Shown: positions 1 to 5,576, counted from the stretch's first letter. The stretch: DNA of 5,609 bases from Gammaproteobacteria bacterium (GCA_030429685.1 JAUIEY010000134.1:1-5609), one strand, 5' to 3'. The notes: generated by a model not told the origin, from the letters alone. A program made the numbers and translations.

Positions 1-619
1 CGGCCTGCACACTGGCCAGCATGGTGTCGCTGACCCGGCCGCCGTAGTTGCCGCTGACGGCATAGGTTTCGTTTTGCCCGACGGAGCCCTTTACCTGACC
101 TTCCATGCCTTCATCGGGCAGCCTGGTGGTAATAATAAAAGCACCGGCCGACGCGTTGCGCCCGTAAATAGCGCCTTGCGGACCTTTCAGTACTTCGATC
201 TGCTGCAGGTTGGCGTATTCGCGGTTCAGCGCCGCCGGATTGGTATAAGTCACGCCGTCAATGACCAGCGCATAGCTGTTCTCGGCGTCGCGGGCACCGT
301 TCATGCCGCGAATATTGACCTGGGTGTCGCCGACTTCAGCGGCATCAACCAGCGACAGGCCGGGTGTCAGGCGCGCAATGTCGCTGGCACGCGTGATGTC
401 GGAATTTTCGATTTTTGCCTCGGTAAAGACCGCCACAGTGGCCGGCACGTCTTTCACGGTTTCCGACCGCTTGCGGGCCGTCACAAAGATTTCGGCAGTA
501 TCACCGTCGGCTTCAATGGCCAGCGCGACCGGCGCGGTGGCGAGACCGCTCAGTGCAACACCGCCGGCGGCGGCTGCCAGCAGAACCCTGCGTGGCAATG
601 ACGCAACACGATTGATCAT
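1..619 (-). CDS. TonB-dependent outer-membrane receptor, N-terminal part (3' end beyond the window)
   Basis: Seen: translating the minus strand from ATG at 619 gives 206 uninterrupted residues that leave the window at its left edge. Residues 1-34 look like a Sec signal peptide (basic start with R4, R10, R11, then an Ala/Leu/Val core ending VALA before IEADGD). Residues 43-51 (EIFVTARKR) resemble the TonB-box region. Residues about 55-165 fit the plug domain, including TPGLSL (85-90), VNIRGMN (101-107), VIDGV (119-123) and the hallmark VLKGPQGAIYGRNASAGA (143-160). Known: such receptors are 22-strand barrels of roughly 700-900 residues that import siderophores, cobalamin, glycans or other ligands using TonB-ExbB-ExbD energy; the plug fills the barrel. 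Only about a quarter is visible, so the substrate cannot be named. The ATG has a strong ribosome binding site. The gene lies downstream of rluE on the same strand but behind a strong terminator, so it should have its own promoter. Confidence 0.93.
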   Translation of the reverse strand, partial: MINRVASLPRRVLLAAAAGGVALSGLATAPVALAIEADGDTAEIFVTARKRSETVKDVPATVAVFTEAKIENSDITRASDIARLTPGLSLVDAAEVGDTQVNIRGMNGARDAENSYALVIDGVTYTNPAALNREYANLQQIEVLKGPQGAIYGRNASAGAFIITTRLPDEGMEGQVKGSVGQNETYAVSGNYGGRVSDTMLASVQA

Positions 620-624
620 CGGAA

Positions 625-632
625 TCCCCCTA
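625..632 (-). promoter_or_regulatory. Ribosome binding site of the TonB-dependent receptor gene
   Basis: Read on the minus strand this is TAGGGGGA, a purine-rich Shine-Dalgarno sequence ending 5 nt before ATG at 619. It fixes the receptor start, which is followed at once by a signal peptide. Confidence 0.7.
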
Positions 633-639
633 AGGATGA

Positions 640-670
640 GATGTTTATCTTATTAACTTAAGAATAATCG
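640..670 (-). promoter_or_regulatory. AT-rich leader, probable promoter or operator region of the receptor gene
   Basis: This patch is strikingly AT-rich against its GC-rich surroundings and lies just upstream of the receptor ribosome binding site. It holds an imperfect dyad: TTATT (650-654) and AATAA (663-667) flanking the palindrome CTTAAG (657-662). Receptor genes are often controlled by Fur or another repressor, and the AT-rich dyad could be such a site, but it does not match a Fur box well. I could not assign -35 and -10 hexamers with confidence. The role is inferred from position and composition only. Confidence 0.35.
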
Positions 671-783
671 TTTGCCGGTCACGGGCTGTCAATGGCAATC
701 GCCGGGGATGCGGTTACTGTTGCGCCACCGCTACATGATGTCCGCAGGTCGGTCAGCAAAATCGCTGCCTCGGCTGCCCCGGC

Positions 784-821
784 AAAAAAGAAAGCGGCGG
801 TGCCATAGGCACCGCCGCTTT
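784..821 (-). terminator. Rho-independent terminator of rluE
   Basis: A perfect 14-bp inverted repeat (791-804 with 808-821, arms AAAGCGGCGGTGCC and its complement) closes on a 3-base ATA centre. On the minus strand the stem is followed, after one base, by six T residues (789 down to 784), the classic intrinsic terminator layout. On the plus strand only three T residues follow, so the minus direction is the functional one. It lies 49 nt past the rluE stop codon and should separate rluE transcription from the receptor gene downstream. Confidence 0.9.
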
Positions 822-869
822 GAGTTCCGATGCCAGTATCAGGGGGGGAGTGTTCGGCACCGGTGGAGA

Positions 870-1469
870 TCACGGATTAGGACTGTCCCGGTCGCCAAAA
901 GTTCCCCCGCCGGATTGGTCATTTGCCTCGACAGTCAGTAGCCGGGACTCGCCTGGCTGCAGGCCGCCGAGGCGCCAGGCGCCGATCCGGTGTCGCACCA
1001 GCCGCAGTGTCGGGTGGCCCACGGCCGCTGTCATCCGCCTCACCTGGCGGTTGCGGCCTTCGCGCAGGCTCAGCTGCAGCCACGTGGTGGGGATACTGGC
1101 CCGATAGCGAATCGGCGGGTTGCGTTGCCACAGGTCCGCAGGCGCTTCGATGCGCACTGCCTGCGCCGGCCGCGCAACGCCGTCCTTGAGCATCACGCCC
1201 TGTCGCAGCGCATCCAGCGCGCGTTCATCCGGTTCGCCTTCGACCTGCGCCCAGTAGACTTTCGTCAGCTTGTGCCGCGGATTGGTGATCCGCTGCGCGA
1301 GTCGACCGTCGTCGGTCAGCAGCAGCAGGCCTTCCGAGTCATAATCAAGACGGCCGGCCAGGCGCAGTTGCGGGTCATCAATATAGTCAGCGAGCGTGCG
1401 CTTGTCGCCGCTGGGGCGAAACTGTGACAGGACGCGGAAGGGTTTGTTAAAAAGTAACAGCCTGGCCAT
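870..1469 (-). CDS. rluE: 23S rRNA pseudouridine synthase, RluE type
   Basis: Known: RluE isomerises uridine 2457 of 23S rRNA (E. coli numbering) to pseudouridine; it belongs to the RsuA/RluB/E/F group and lacks the N-terminal S4 domain of its relatives. Seen, numbered from ATG at 1469 (199 aa): LLLFNKP near residues 4-10, the catalytic motif GRLDYDSEGLLLLT with the presumed catalytic Asp at D42, HKLTKVYWAQVEG at 66-78, and the C-terminal motif EGRNRQVRRM at 137-146. Length fits RluE (E. coli about 217 aa). The last 15-20 residues are a low-complexity polar tail. Start choice: in-frame ATGs lie at 1493, 1478 and 1469, none with a good Shine-Dalgarno. I prefer 1469 because it gives the family-like MARLLLFNKP start and because a TATAAT at 1482-1477 would place transcription start at about this ATG. 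The longer form from 1493 (207 aa) remains possible. The gene is divergent from the methyltransferase gene and ends at a strong terminator. Confidence 0.92.
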   Translation of the reverse strand: MARLLLFNKPFRVLSQFRPSGDKRTLADYIDDPQLRLAGRLDYDSEGLLLLTDDGRLAQRITNPRHKLTKVYWAQVEGEPDERALDALRQGVMLKDGVARPAQAVRIEAPADLWQRNPPIRYRASIPTTWLQLSLREGRNRQVRRMTAAVGHPTLRLVRHRIGAWRLGGLQPGESRLLTVEANDQSGGGTFGDRDSPNP

Positions 1470-1476
1470 GGCGCGC

Positions 1477-1503
1477 ATTATAGTCGGGGTCATTTGCTGT
1501 TAA
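1477..1503 (-). promoter_or_regulatory. Candidate rluE promoter (TTAACA, 15-nt spacer, TATAAT)
   Basis: On the minus strand a perfect -10 hexamer TATAAT (1482 to 1477) is preceded, across a 15-nt spacer, by TTAACA (1503 to 1498), five of six matches to TTGACA. The spacer is shorter than the usual 17 nt. The predicted transcription start falls at 1469-1470, on the A of the preferred rluE ATG, implying a leaderless or nearly leaderless transcript. On the plus strand the overlapping TATAGT (1479-1484) could serve as a -10 for the divergent methyltransferase operon, although no good -35 is seen for it. Confidence 0.42.
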
Positions 1504-1534
1504 CGGCACTGCTCGCTGCAGAGCGCCACACCTA

Positions 1535-1540
1535 CGGAGA
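1535..1540 (+). promoter_or_regulatory. Ribosome binding site of the methyltransferase gene
   Basis: CGGAGA lies 6 nt before ATG 1547, normal Shine-Dalgarno spacing, and supports this start, which gives a complete signal peptide. Confidence 0.65.
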
Positions 1541-1546
1541 ATTGCA

Positions 1547-2326
1547 ATGCATACCGGGAATTCCAGATTATTGACGTCGTTGCTGGTTCTGTCGGCGGTA
1601 CTTTTTAGCGGCGGATTGTCAGCGGCGAGTCATGCCGCAGCGGATCCGGTAGCCGCGGCGATTGGCAACCCGGCGCGTGCCGCGGCGGATCGTGAACGCG
1701 ACGCCCGCAGCAAACCCGAGGTGGTGCTGCCGCTTCTGGATCTGCAGCCGGGTGATGCCGCGGCAGATCTGATGGGCGGGGGCGGCTACTACTCGGAACT
1801 GATAGCCGGGGTCGTGGGGCCGCAGGGCACGGTCATTTTGCACAACAATACCCCGTATGCGCGATTCGTTGAAAAGCAGCTGCAGGAAAAATACGGCGCT
1901 ATCGGCAGACCGCCGATCCGGCTGCTCAAAAGCGAAGTCGACGACCTGCAACTGGGGGTGGAGACGCTGGATGCCGCCCTGATGGTGATGTCCTATCACG
2001 ATCTCTATTACTACGCCCCGGAGCGCGGCTGGAACAAAACTGACGTGGGCCTGTTTTTCGAACAGGTGCGCACCGCGCTGAAGCCGGGCGGACGTCTGGT
2101 CATTGTTGATCATGCCGCGGCGCCGGGTACCGGCAGTTCCGCGGCGCAGGATGTGCATCGCATTGAGGAAGCCTATGCCCGTGAAGACCTGACCGGCGCA
2201 GGTTTCCGCTATCTGGAAAGCAATCCGGCCCTGCGCAATCCGGATGACGATTACAGCAAGATGGTTTTTGATCCGGCTGTGCGGGGTAAAACCGACCGGT
2301 TTATCCTGGTGTTTGAAAAGCCCTGA
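1547..2326 (+). CDS. Exported class I SAM-dependent methyltransferase-like protein (COG4798-like)
   Basis: Seen: 259 residues. Residues 1-30 form a typical Sec signal peptide (short basic start, hydrophobic core SLLVLSAVLF at 11-20, likely cleavage after an Ala-X-Ala-type site near SHA at 28-30). The mature part has a Rossmann-like methyltransferase fold: VLPLLDLQPGD (60-70), glycine-rich motif I AADLMGGGGYYSELIA (72-87), strand VILHNN (96-101), MSYHDLYYY (148-156) at the motif IV position, and LKPGGRLVIVDHAA (178-191) as the usual post-motif segment. Known: this resembles the family of predicted methyltransferases with the YHDL motif, which often carry signal peptides; substrate and true activity are not established. 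Odd: SAM is cytoplasmic, so an exported enzyme would need another cofactor source, another role, or a mis-called export signal. The gene is first in a tight operon, 11 nt before the antiporter gene, and divergent from rluE. I am confident of the fold but not of the substrate. Confidence 0.85.
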   Translation: MHTGNSRLLTSLLVLSAVLFSGGLSAASHAAADPVAAAIGNPARAAADRERDARSKPEVVLPLLDLQPGDAAADLMGGGGYYSELIAGVVGPQGTVILHNNTPYARFVEKQLQEKYGAIGRPPIRLLKSEVDDLQLGVETLDAALMVMSYHDLYYYAPERGWNKTDVGLFFEQVRTALKPGGRLVIVDHAAAPGTGSSAAQDVHRIEEAYAREDLTGAGFRYLESNPALRNPDDDYSKMVFDPAVRGKTDRFILVFEKP

Positions 2327-2337
2327 ATTAGAACGTC

Positions 2338-3939
2338 GTGGATTCGGTCTGGCTGCTGATTGCACTGATTGCGGGGTTGCTTGCGCAGCAATTTCGCCTG
2401 CCGCCACTGGTAGGTTTTTTGCTGGCGGGATTTGTGCTCAATGGCTTCGGCGAGGAGGGCGGTGATCTGCTCATTCTTGCGGCCGATTATGGCGTGTATC
2501 TGCTGCTGTTCACCATCGGACTAAAGCTGCGTCCGGAAGAAATACTTGAGCCTGTTGTCGGTGGGAGCGCGCTTGCGCACATGCTCACGGTAGTGGTTTT
2601 GTGCGCCGGCACTTTTCTTCTTCTGGGTTATGCGGGGCTGGTTTTTTTCGCCGGCGACGGCTGGGCCGGTGCGGCAACTGCGGCTTTTGCATTGAGTTTC
2701 AGCAGCACTGTGTTTGCCGTCAAGATATTTGAGGAACGCGGTGAAATTCGGGCGCGGCATGCGGTTATTGCGGTCGGCATTCTTATCATTCAGGACGTTA
2801 TAGCGGTATTTTTCATGCTGCTGGCCGAGCGCAAGGTGCCTTCTCTGTGGGCGCTGGGATTGCTGGCGGTGCCGCTGTTGCGACCGTTGCTGTTGCAGAT
2901 GCTGGAGCGGGCAGGGCATGGCGAGGTGCTGGTGCTGTTCGGTCTGGCGGTTACCGCGATGGGCGCAGAGCTGTTTGCAGCAGTAGGCATAAAGCCGGGA
3001 ATCGGCGTGCTGGTATTTGGCCTGCTGCTGAGCGGCCATGCCAAAACCGTGGAATTGTCCAAGGCATTGCTGGGGTTCAAGGACTTTTTTCTGCTCGGTT
3101 TCTTTTTGTCCATTGGACTTACCGGGCTGCCGACAGGCGGCGATTTGCTGGTTGCGGGCGGATTGCTGCTCATTCTGTTGCCGTTGAAGATGGCGCTGTT
3201 CTTCTGGCTGCTGACCCGGTTTGACCTGCAGGCCCGGACAGCTTTTCTGGCTTCGCTGGGGCTCGCTTCGTTCAGCGAGTTCGGTCTGATTGTTTCGCGC
3301 GAAGGCGTTGCGGCCGGCCTGATTACGCCCGACTGGATGGTAATTCTCGCCATCTGTACCGCCGTCAGCTTTGCACTGGCCTCGCTTCTGAACATGCGCG
3401 CGCATCTGTTGTTTGAAACATTCGAAGACTGGCTGCTGCGATTTGAGACTGATCGTTGTGCCAGCCAGGTAACACCGGCGGATCCCGGTGATGCGCAGGT
3501 ATTGATTGCCGGTATGGGGCGCGTCGGGCGCGGCGCCTATCGGGCTATGCGCGACAACTACGCCATGAAGGTCGTGGGTGTCGACGTGGACCCTGCAAAA
3601 GTGCTGCGGCTACGCGACGAATTCGTCAATGTCATTCAGGGTGATGCCGATGACATTGAATTCTGGCGCCAGGTATTGCGGCCGGAGATCAAGCTGATAA
3701 TGCTGGCATTGCCGACCCATGAGGACGTGCTCAATGCTGCGCATTCGTTGCGCCAAATAGGCTACACCGGCAAGCTGGGCGCCGTCAGTCGCCATGACGA
3801 CGAACGTCTGGAGTTGATGCGATCCGGTGTGGATGCAGCGTATAACTACTATCAGGAAGTCGGCACCGGTTTTGCCGATCACATACAACGGGAAACGGCA
3901 AAGTCATCCGGCAGGCCGGCGGTTCAGGAATCCGGATAG
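2338..3939 (+). CDS. Kef-type (CPA2) cation:proton antiporter with C-terminal RCK_N/TrkA-N domain
   Basis: Seen: 533 residues from a GTG start. Residues 1-370 are strongly hydrophobic (about 11-12 membrane helices) and fit the Na+/H+ exchanger fold: LPPLVGFLLAGFVLN (21-35), LSFSSTVFAVK (119-129), ILIIQDVIAVFF (148-159) with the conserved transport Asp D153, and SFSEFGLIVS (311-320). Residues about 387-505 are a cytoplasmic RCK_N (TrkA-N) domain with the nucleotide-binding GMGRVG (392-397) and D416/D418 after the second strand. No TrkA-C domain follows, as in KefB/KefC/YbaL. Known: such proteins exchange K+ or Na+ for H+ across the inner membrane under nucleotide control. Odd: the loop matching the acidic inhibitory loop of KefC (around HAKTVELSKALLGFKD, 234-249) lacks the ESDIEP-like acidic run, and no kefF or kefG ancillary gene is near, so classical glutathione gating is doubtful. 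GTG was chosen because MDSVWLLIA matches relatives and no better start exists; its Shine-Dalgarno is weak, so translation may be coupled to the methyltransferase 11 nt upstream. Its 3' end overlaps greB by 16 bp. Confidence 0.92.
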   Translation: MDSVWLLIALIAGLLAQQFRLPPLVGFLLAGFVLNGFGEEGGDLLILAADYGVYLLLFTIGLKLRPEEILEPVVGGSALAHMLTVVVLCAGTFLLLGYAGLVFFAGDGWAGAATAAFALSFSSTVFAVKIFEERGEIRARHAVIAVGILIIQDVIAVFFMLLAERKVPSLWALGLLAVPLLRPLLLQMLERAGHGEVLVLFGLAVTAMGAELFAAVGIKPGIGVLVFGLLLSGHAKTVELSKALLGFKDFFLLGFFLSIGLTGLPTGGDLLVAGGLLLILLPLKMALFFWLLTRFDLQARTAFLASLGLASFSEFGLIVSREGVAAGLITPDWMVILAICTAVSFALASLLNMRAHLLFETFEDWLLRFETDRCASQVTPADPGDAQVLIAGMGRVGRGAYRAMRDNYAMKVVGVDVDPAKVLRLRDEFVNVIQGDADDIEFWRQVLRPEIKLIMLALPTHEDVLNAAHSLRQIGYTGKLGAVSRHDDERLELMRSGVDAAYNYYQEVGTGFADHIQRETAKSSGRPAVQESG

Positions 3940-4421
3940 CGAATAGCCGCTACGCTGTAGTTCAGCGCCCGCCCGTCGATTTCAATACGCACGTCGTCAT
4001 CGAGTTCCCGCTTCAGCAAGGCTTTGGCCAGCGGCGAATCCATGCTGATGTATTCCGGGCTGGTTGCGGTCTCGTCAGGGCCGACAATGCGGTATTCCAC
4101 GGCGTCACCATGGTCCGGTTCCAGCGTGACCCAGGCACCGAAAAACACCCTGTCGCGTTGAGCGAACTCGCGTATTACCTTGAGCTTGGGCAGGCGTTTC
4201 TGCAGGTAACGAATCCGCCGGTCTATGCCCGCCAGTTCTTTTTTGCGGTAAATGTATTCCGCGTTTTCCGACCGGTCACCCTCGGCAGCGGCTGCCGCCA
4301 GTGCTTTTACGACAATGGCACGCTTTTGCCACAGCGATTTATTTTCCGCTTGCAGCGCGGCAAAGCCCTCCGCCGTGATATACGGCGAAGCGGCGGGCAA
4401 GGGCGGACGCCAGCGGCCCAT
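3924..4421 (-). CDS. greB: Transcript cleavage/elongation factor GreB
   Basis: Known: GreB enters the RNA polymerase secondary channel and stimulates cleavage of backtracked RNA, rescuing stalled complexes. Seen: 165 residues (E. coli GreB has 158). Residues about 12-83 form the antiparallel coiled coil, with the tip motif EGDRSENAEY (47-56); D49 and E52 match the metal-coordinating D41 and E44 of E. coli. IDRRIRYLQKRL (66-77) continues the coil. The C-terminal FKBP-like domain holds VFFGAWVTLE (92-101), YRIVGPDE (110-117) and YISMDSPLAKALLK (124-137), the signature separating GreB from GreA. The extra N-terminal residues (MGRWRPPLPAA) are unlike typical GreB, but ATG 4421 is the only nearby ATG; a TTG at codon 8 is a weak alternative. 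The Shine-Dalgarno is poor. The gene begins 22 nt after the DUF1838 gene on the same strand, suggesting cotranscription. Its stop lies inside the convergent antiporter gene (16-bp overlap). Confidence 0.95.
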   Translation of the reverse strand: MGRWRPPLPAASPYITAEGFAALQAENKSLWQKRAIVVKALAAAAAEGDRSENAEYIYRKKELAGIDRRIRYLQKRLPKLKVIREFAQRDRVFFGAWVTLEPDHGDAVEYRIVGPDETATSPEYISMDSPLAKALLKRELDDDVRIEIDGRALNYSVAAIRYPDS

Positions 4422-4443
4422 GGCTCAACTGCCGCGTAGGGCG

Positions 4444-5451
4444 TTACTCTTTGACCGGTGCCGGTTGCTGCTCGAGCGCATAGTGCTCAAGCGACGACAG
4501 GCTGGGGCCATAGTCTTCGGTGGGTGCTTCCAGGTATTTGGGATCAATTGCCTCGGCGGCCAGCACCAGGTCTTCCGGCAACACCTCAAGGCTGTCCACA
4601 CTGCCCATGTAGCAGGTGTAGACAATGTGCCCGGGAGTCTGGCCCATCAGCATCCAGGGCAGCCACGGGGTGATGCGTGCCCAGGTGCCGTTGTATTTGG
4701 TCGTGGTCTGTGACGGATCCTGCAGGTCGTCCAGATTGATGTTGTACTGAAAAATCTCGGTGACCCGATTCATGCTGCCGGATGATTCCCGCGGCCATTC
4801 GTCAGGCTGCAGCGCGCTCGGATAGTACAGATTGATGCGCGTATCGAGTCGCGCATTGTTGTTGTAGATATCTTTTTCCCAGGGCAACTTCAACGGGATT
4901 TTCGGAAACGGCCGACCTGCATTCAGGCCGCCGTAGTTCGGCGGCTCCGGAAAAAACGGTGTGATGTCGAAGTTGAACGGGTCGTTGGCAATCGGCACAA
5001 CTCTGACGGTTTCCTTGTTAAGAGGATTACGCCATTCATCCATGATTTTGCCGGAACGGCCGAAGCGCTGTTCGCGGTAGAAACCGACTTCACGCAGAAC
5101 TTTGCGGTAACCGGGGCCGTCTTCCTTGGGCAGCAGTCGCGCGCAGGAAAAGCCTTCCATCATGAAAAGGTCCTGCACGGCCTTGTCCGGCATTACTGCC
5201 GATACCATGCCCTTGTACCAGCCGTATTTTGTCTTGCTGCTGTCCAGGTCGCCCTGCAGGCGGGCATAGGCCGTCATGTTGCTTTCGGAACTTTCCAGCA
5301 AATTCAGGTACGGCCCGGTCATGGACTTGTCGCCCGCACCTGCGTTGCTCGCTGCTCCGGTCGTGGCACAGCCGGTGGCGGCCAGCGCGGCAGCCGAAGC
5401 GGCACCCATGCCGACATTGTTGAGAAAGTCACGGCGTGAAAGATCAGACAT
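4444..5451 (-). CDS. Tat-exported DUF1838-family protein, probable lipoprotein
   Basis: Seen: 335 residues from ATG 5451. The N-terminus carries a twin-arginine signal, SRRDFL (5-10), then an Ala/Gly-rich core and a lipobox-like LAATGC with the candidate acylated Cys at C28, followed by a low-complexity Ala/Gly/Ser linker (to about residue 43). The mature domain is rich in Trp, Tyr and Pro; the C-terminal segment NGTWARITPWLPWMLMGQ (254-271) followed by TPGHIVY, then VLPEDL and PKYLEAPTEDYG (304-315), matches my recollection of DUF1838 (PF08894). Known: the family's function is undefined; Tat export usually indicates folding, often with a cofactor, before transport, but no cofactor motif is visible here. 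Start choice: an upstream in-frame ATG (5502, 352 aa) would place 17 extra residues before the Tat motif; ATG 5451 has AAGGAA 5 nt upstream and gives the usual short Tat n-region. The gene precedes greB by 22 nt. The DUF assignment is from pattern memory, and the lipobox has Ala rather than Leu at -3. Confidence 0.82.
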   Translation of the reverse strand: MSDLSRRDFLNNVGMGAASAAALAATGCATTGAASNAGAGDKSMTGPYLNLLESSESNMTAYARLQGDLDSSKTKYGWYKGMVSAVMPDKAVQDLFMMEGFSCARLLPKEDGPGYRKVLREVGFYREQRFGRSGKIMDEWRNPLNKETVRVVPIANDPFNFDITPFFPEPPNYGGLNAGRPFPKIPLKLPWEKDIYNNNARLDTRINLYYPSALQPDEWPRESSGSMNRVTEIFQYNINLDDLQDPSQTTTKYNGTWARITPWLPWMLMGQTPGHIVYTCYMGSVDSLEVLPEDLVLAAEAIDPKYLEAPTEDYGPSLSSLEHYALEQQPAPVKE

Positions 5452-5456
5452 GTTCG

Positions 5457-5462
5457 TTCCTT
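5457..5462 (-). promoter_or_regulatory. Ribosome binding site of the DUF1838-family gene
   Basis: On the minus strand this reads AAGGAA and ends 5 nt before ATG 5451. It decides the start in favour of 5451 over the in-frame ATG at 5502, which has no comparable site. Confidence 0.75.
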
Positions 5463-5483
5463 GGATAATGTTGGCGAAATGCA

Positions 5484-5498
5484 GCCCCGCAGCGGGGC
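5484..5498. repeat. Short GC-rich inverted repeat in the leader of the DUF1838-family gene
   Basis: GCCCCGC and GCGGGGC flank a single central A, giving a 7-bp near-perfect palindrome (in RNA a 5-bp stem with a small loop). It sits 33 nt upstream of the preferred start codon. There is no T-run after it on either strand, so it is not a typical terminator; it could be an operator, an mRNA leader hairpin, or chance in GC-rich DNA. Confidence 0.4.
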
Positions 5499-5507
5499 GC
5501 AACGCAG

Positions 5508-5576
5508 ACAGGGAAGCTAGCAGACTGGCTGCACGGCCGCAATCAGGCGGCCTATGCAGGCCTGATACAGGGAAGC
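5508..5576. repeat. 10-bp direct repeat flanking a 7-bp inverted repeat
   Basis: ACAGGGAAGC occurs at 5508-5517 and again at 5567-5576, exactly 59 bp apart start to start. Between them lies an inverted repeat, ATCAGGC (5542-5548) and GCCTGAT (5560-5566), with an 11-nt centre. The block is upstream of the Tat-protein gene, where a promoter would be expected. Repeats at this spacing could be binding sites for a regulator, but short repeats of this size also arise by chance. No -35/-10 pair could be assigned convincingly. Confidence 0.35.

Noticed and set aside
74..601. Plus-strand open frame of 175 codons at the left edge
   Set aside because: It is antisense to the TonB-dependent receptor, whose plug motifs are unmistakable on the minus strand.
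679..873. Minus-strand GTG reading frame of 64 codons overlapping the rluE stop as GTGA, as if translationally coupled
   Set aside because: It reads straight through the perfect 14-bp terminator stem and its T-tract, has low-complexity composition, and resembles no family I know. The terminator explains the sequence better.
1619..2407. Open frame of 262 codons antisense to the methyltransferase gene
   Set aside because: It mirrors a well-supported gene with signal peptide and methyltransferase motifs; its own translation shows no recognisable domain.
2521..3405. Long open frame of 294 codons antisense to the antiporter gene
   Set aside because: Its Gln/Arg-rich composition is what results from reading Leu-rich membrane codons on the opposite strand in GC-rich DNA; no domain is seen and the plus-strand antiporter is unambiguous.
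3937..3952. Small hairpin TAGCG/CGCTA just past the antiporter stop as a terminator
   Set aside because: Only a 5-bp stem with a 6-nt loop and no T-run on either strand, and it lies within the greB coding sequence.
5452..5502. Extension of the DUF1838-family protein to the ATG at 5502
   Set aside because: It would add 17 residues before the Tat motif, crosses the GC palindrome, and lacks a ribosome binding site, while ATG 5451 has AAGGAA at 5-nt spacing.
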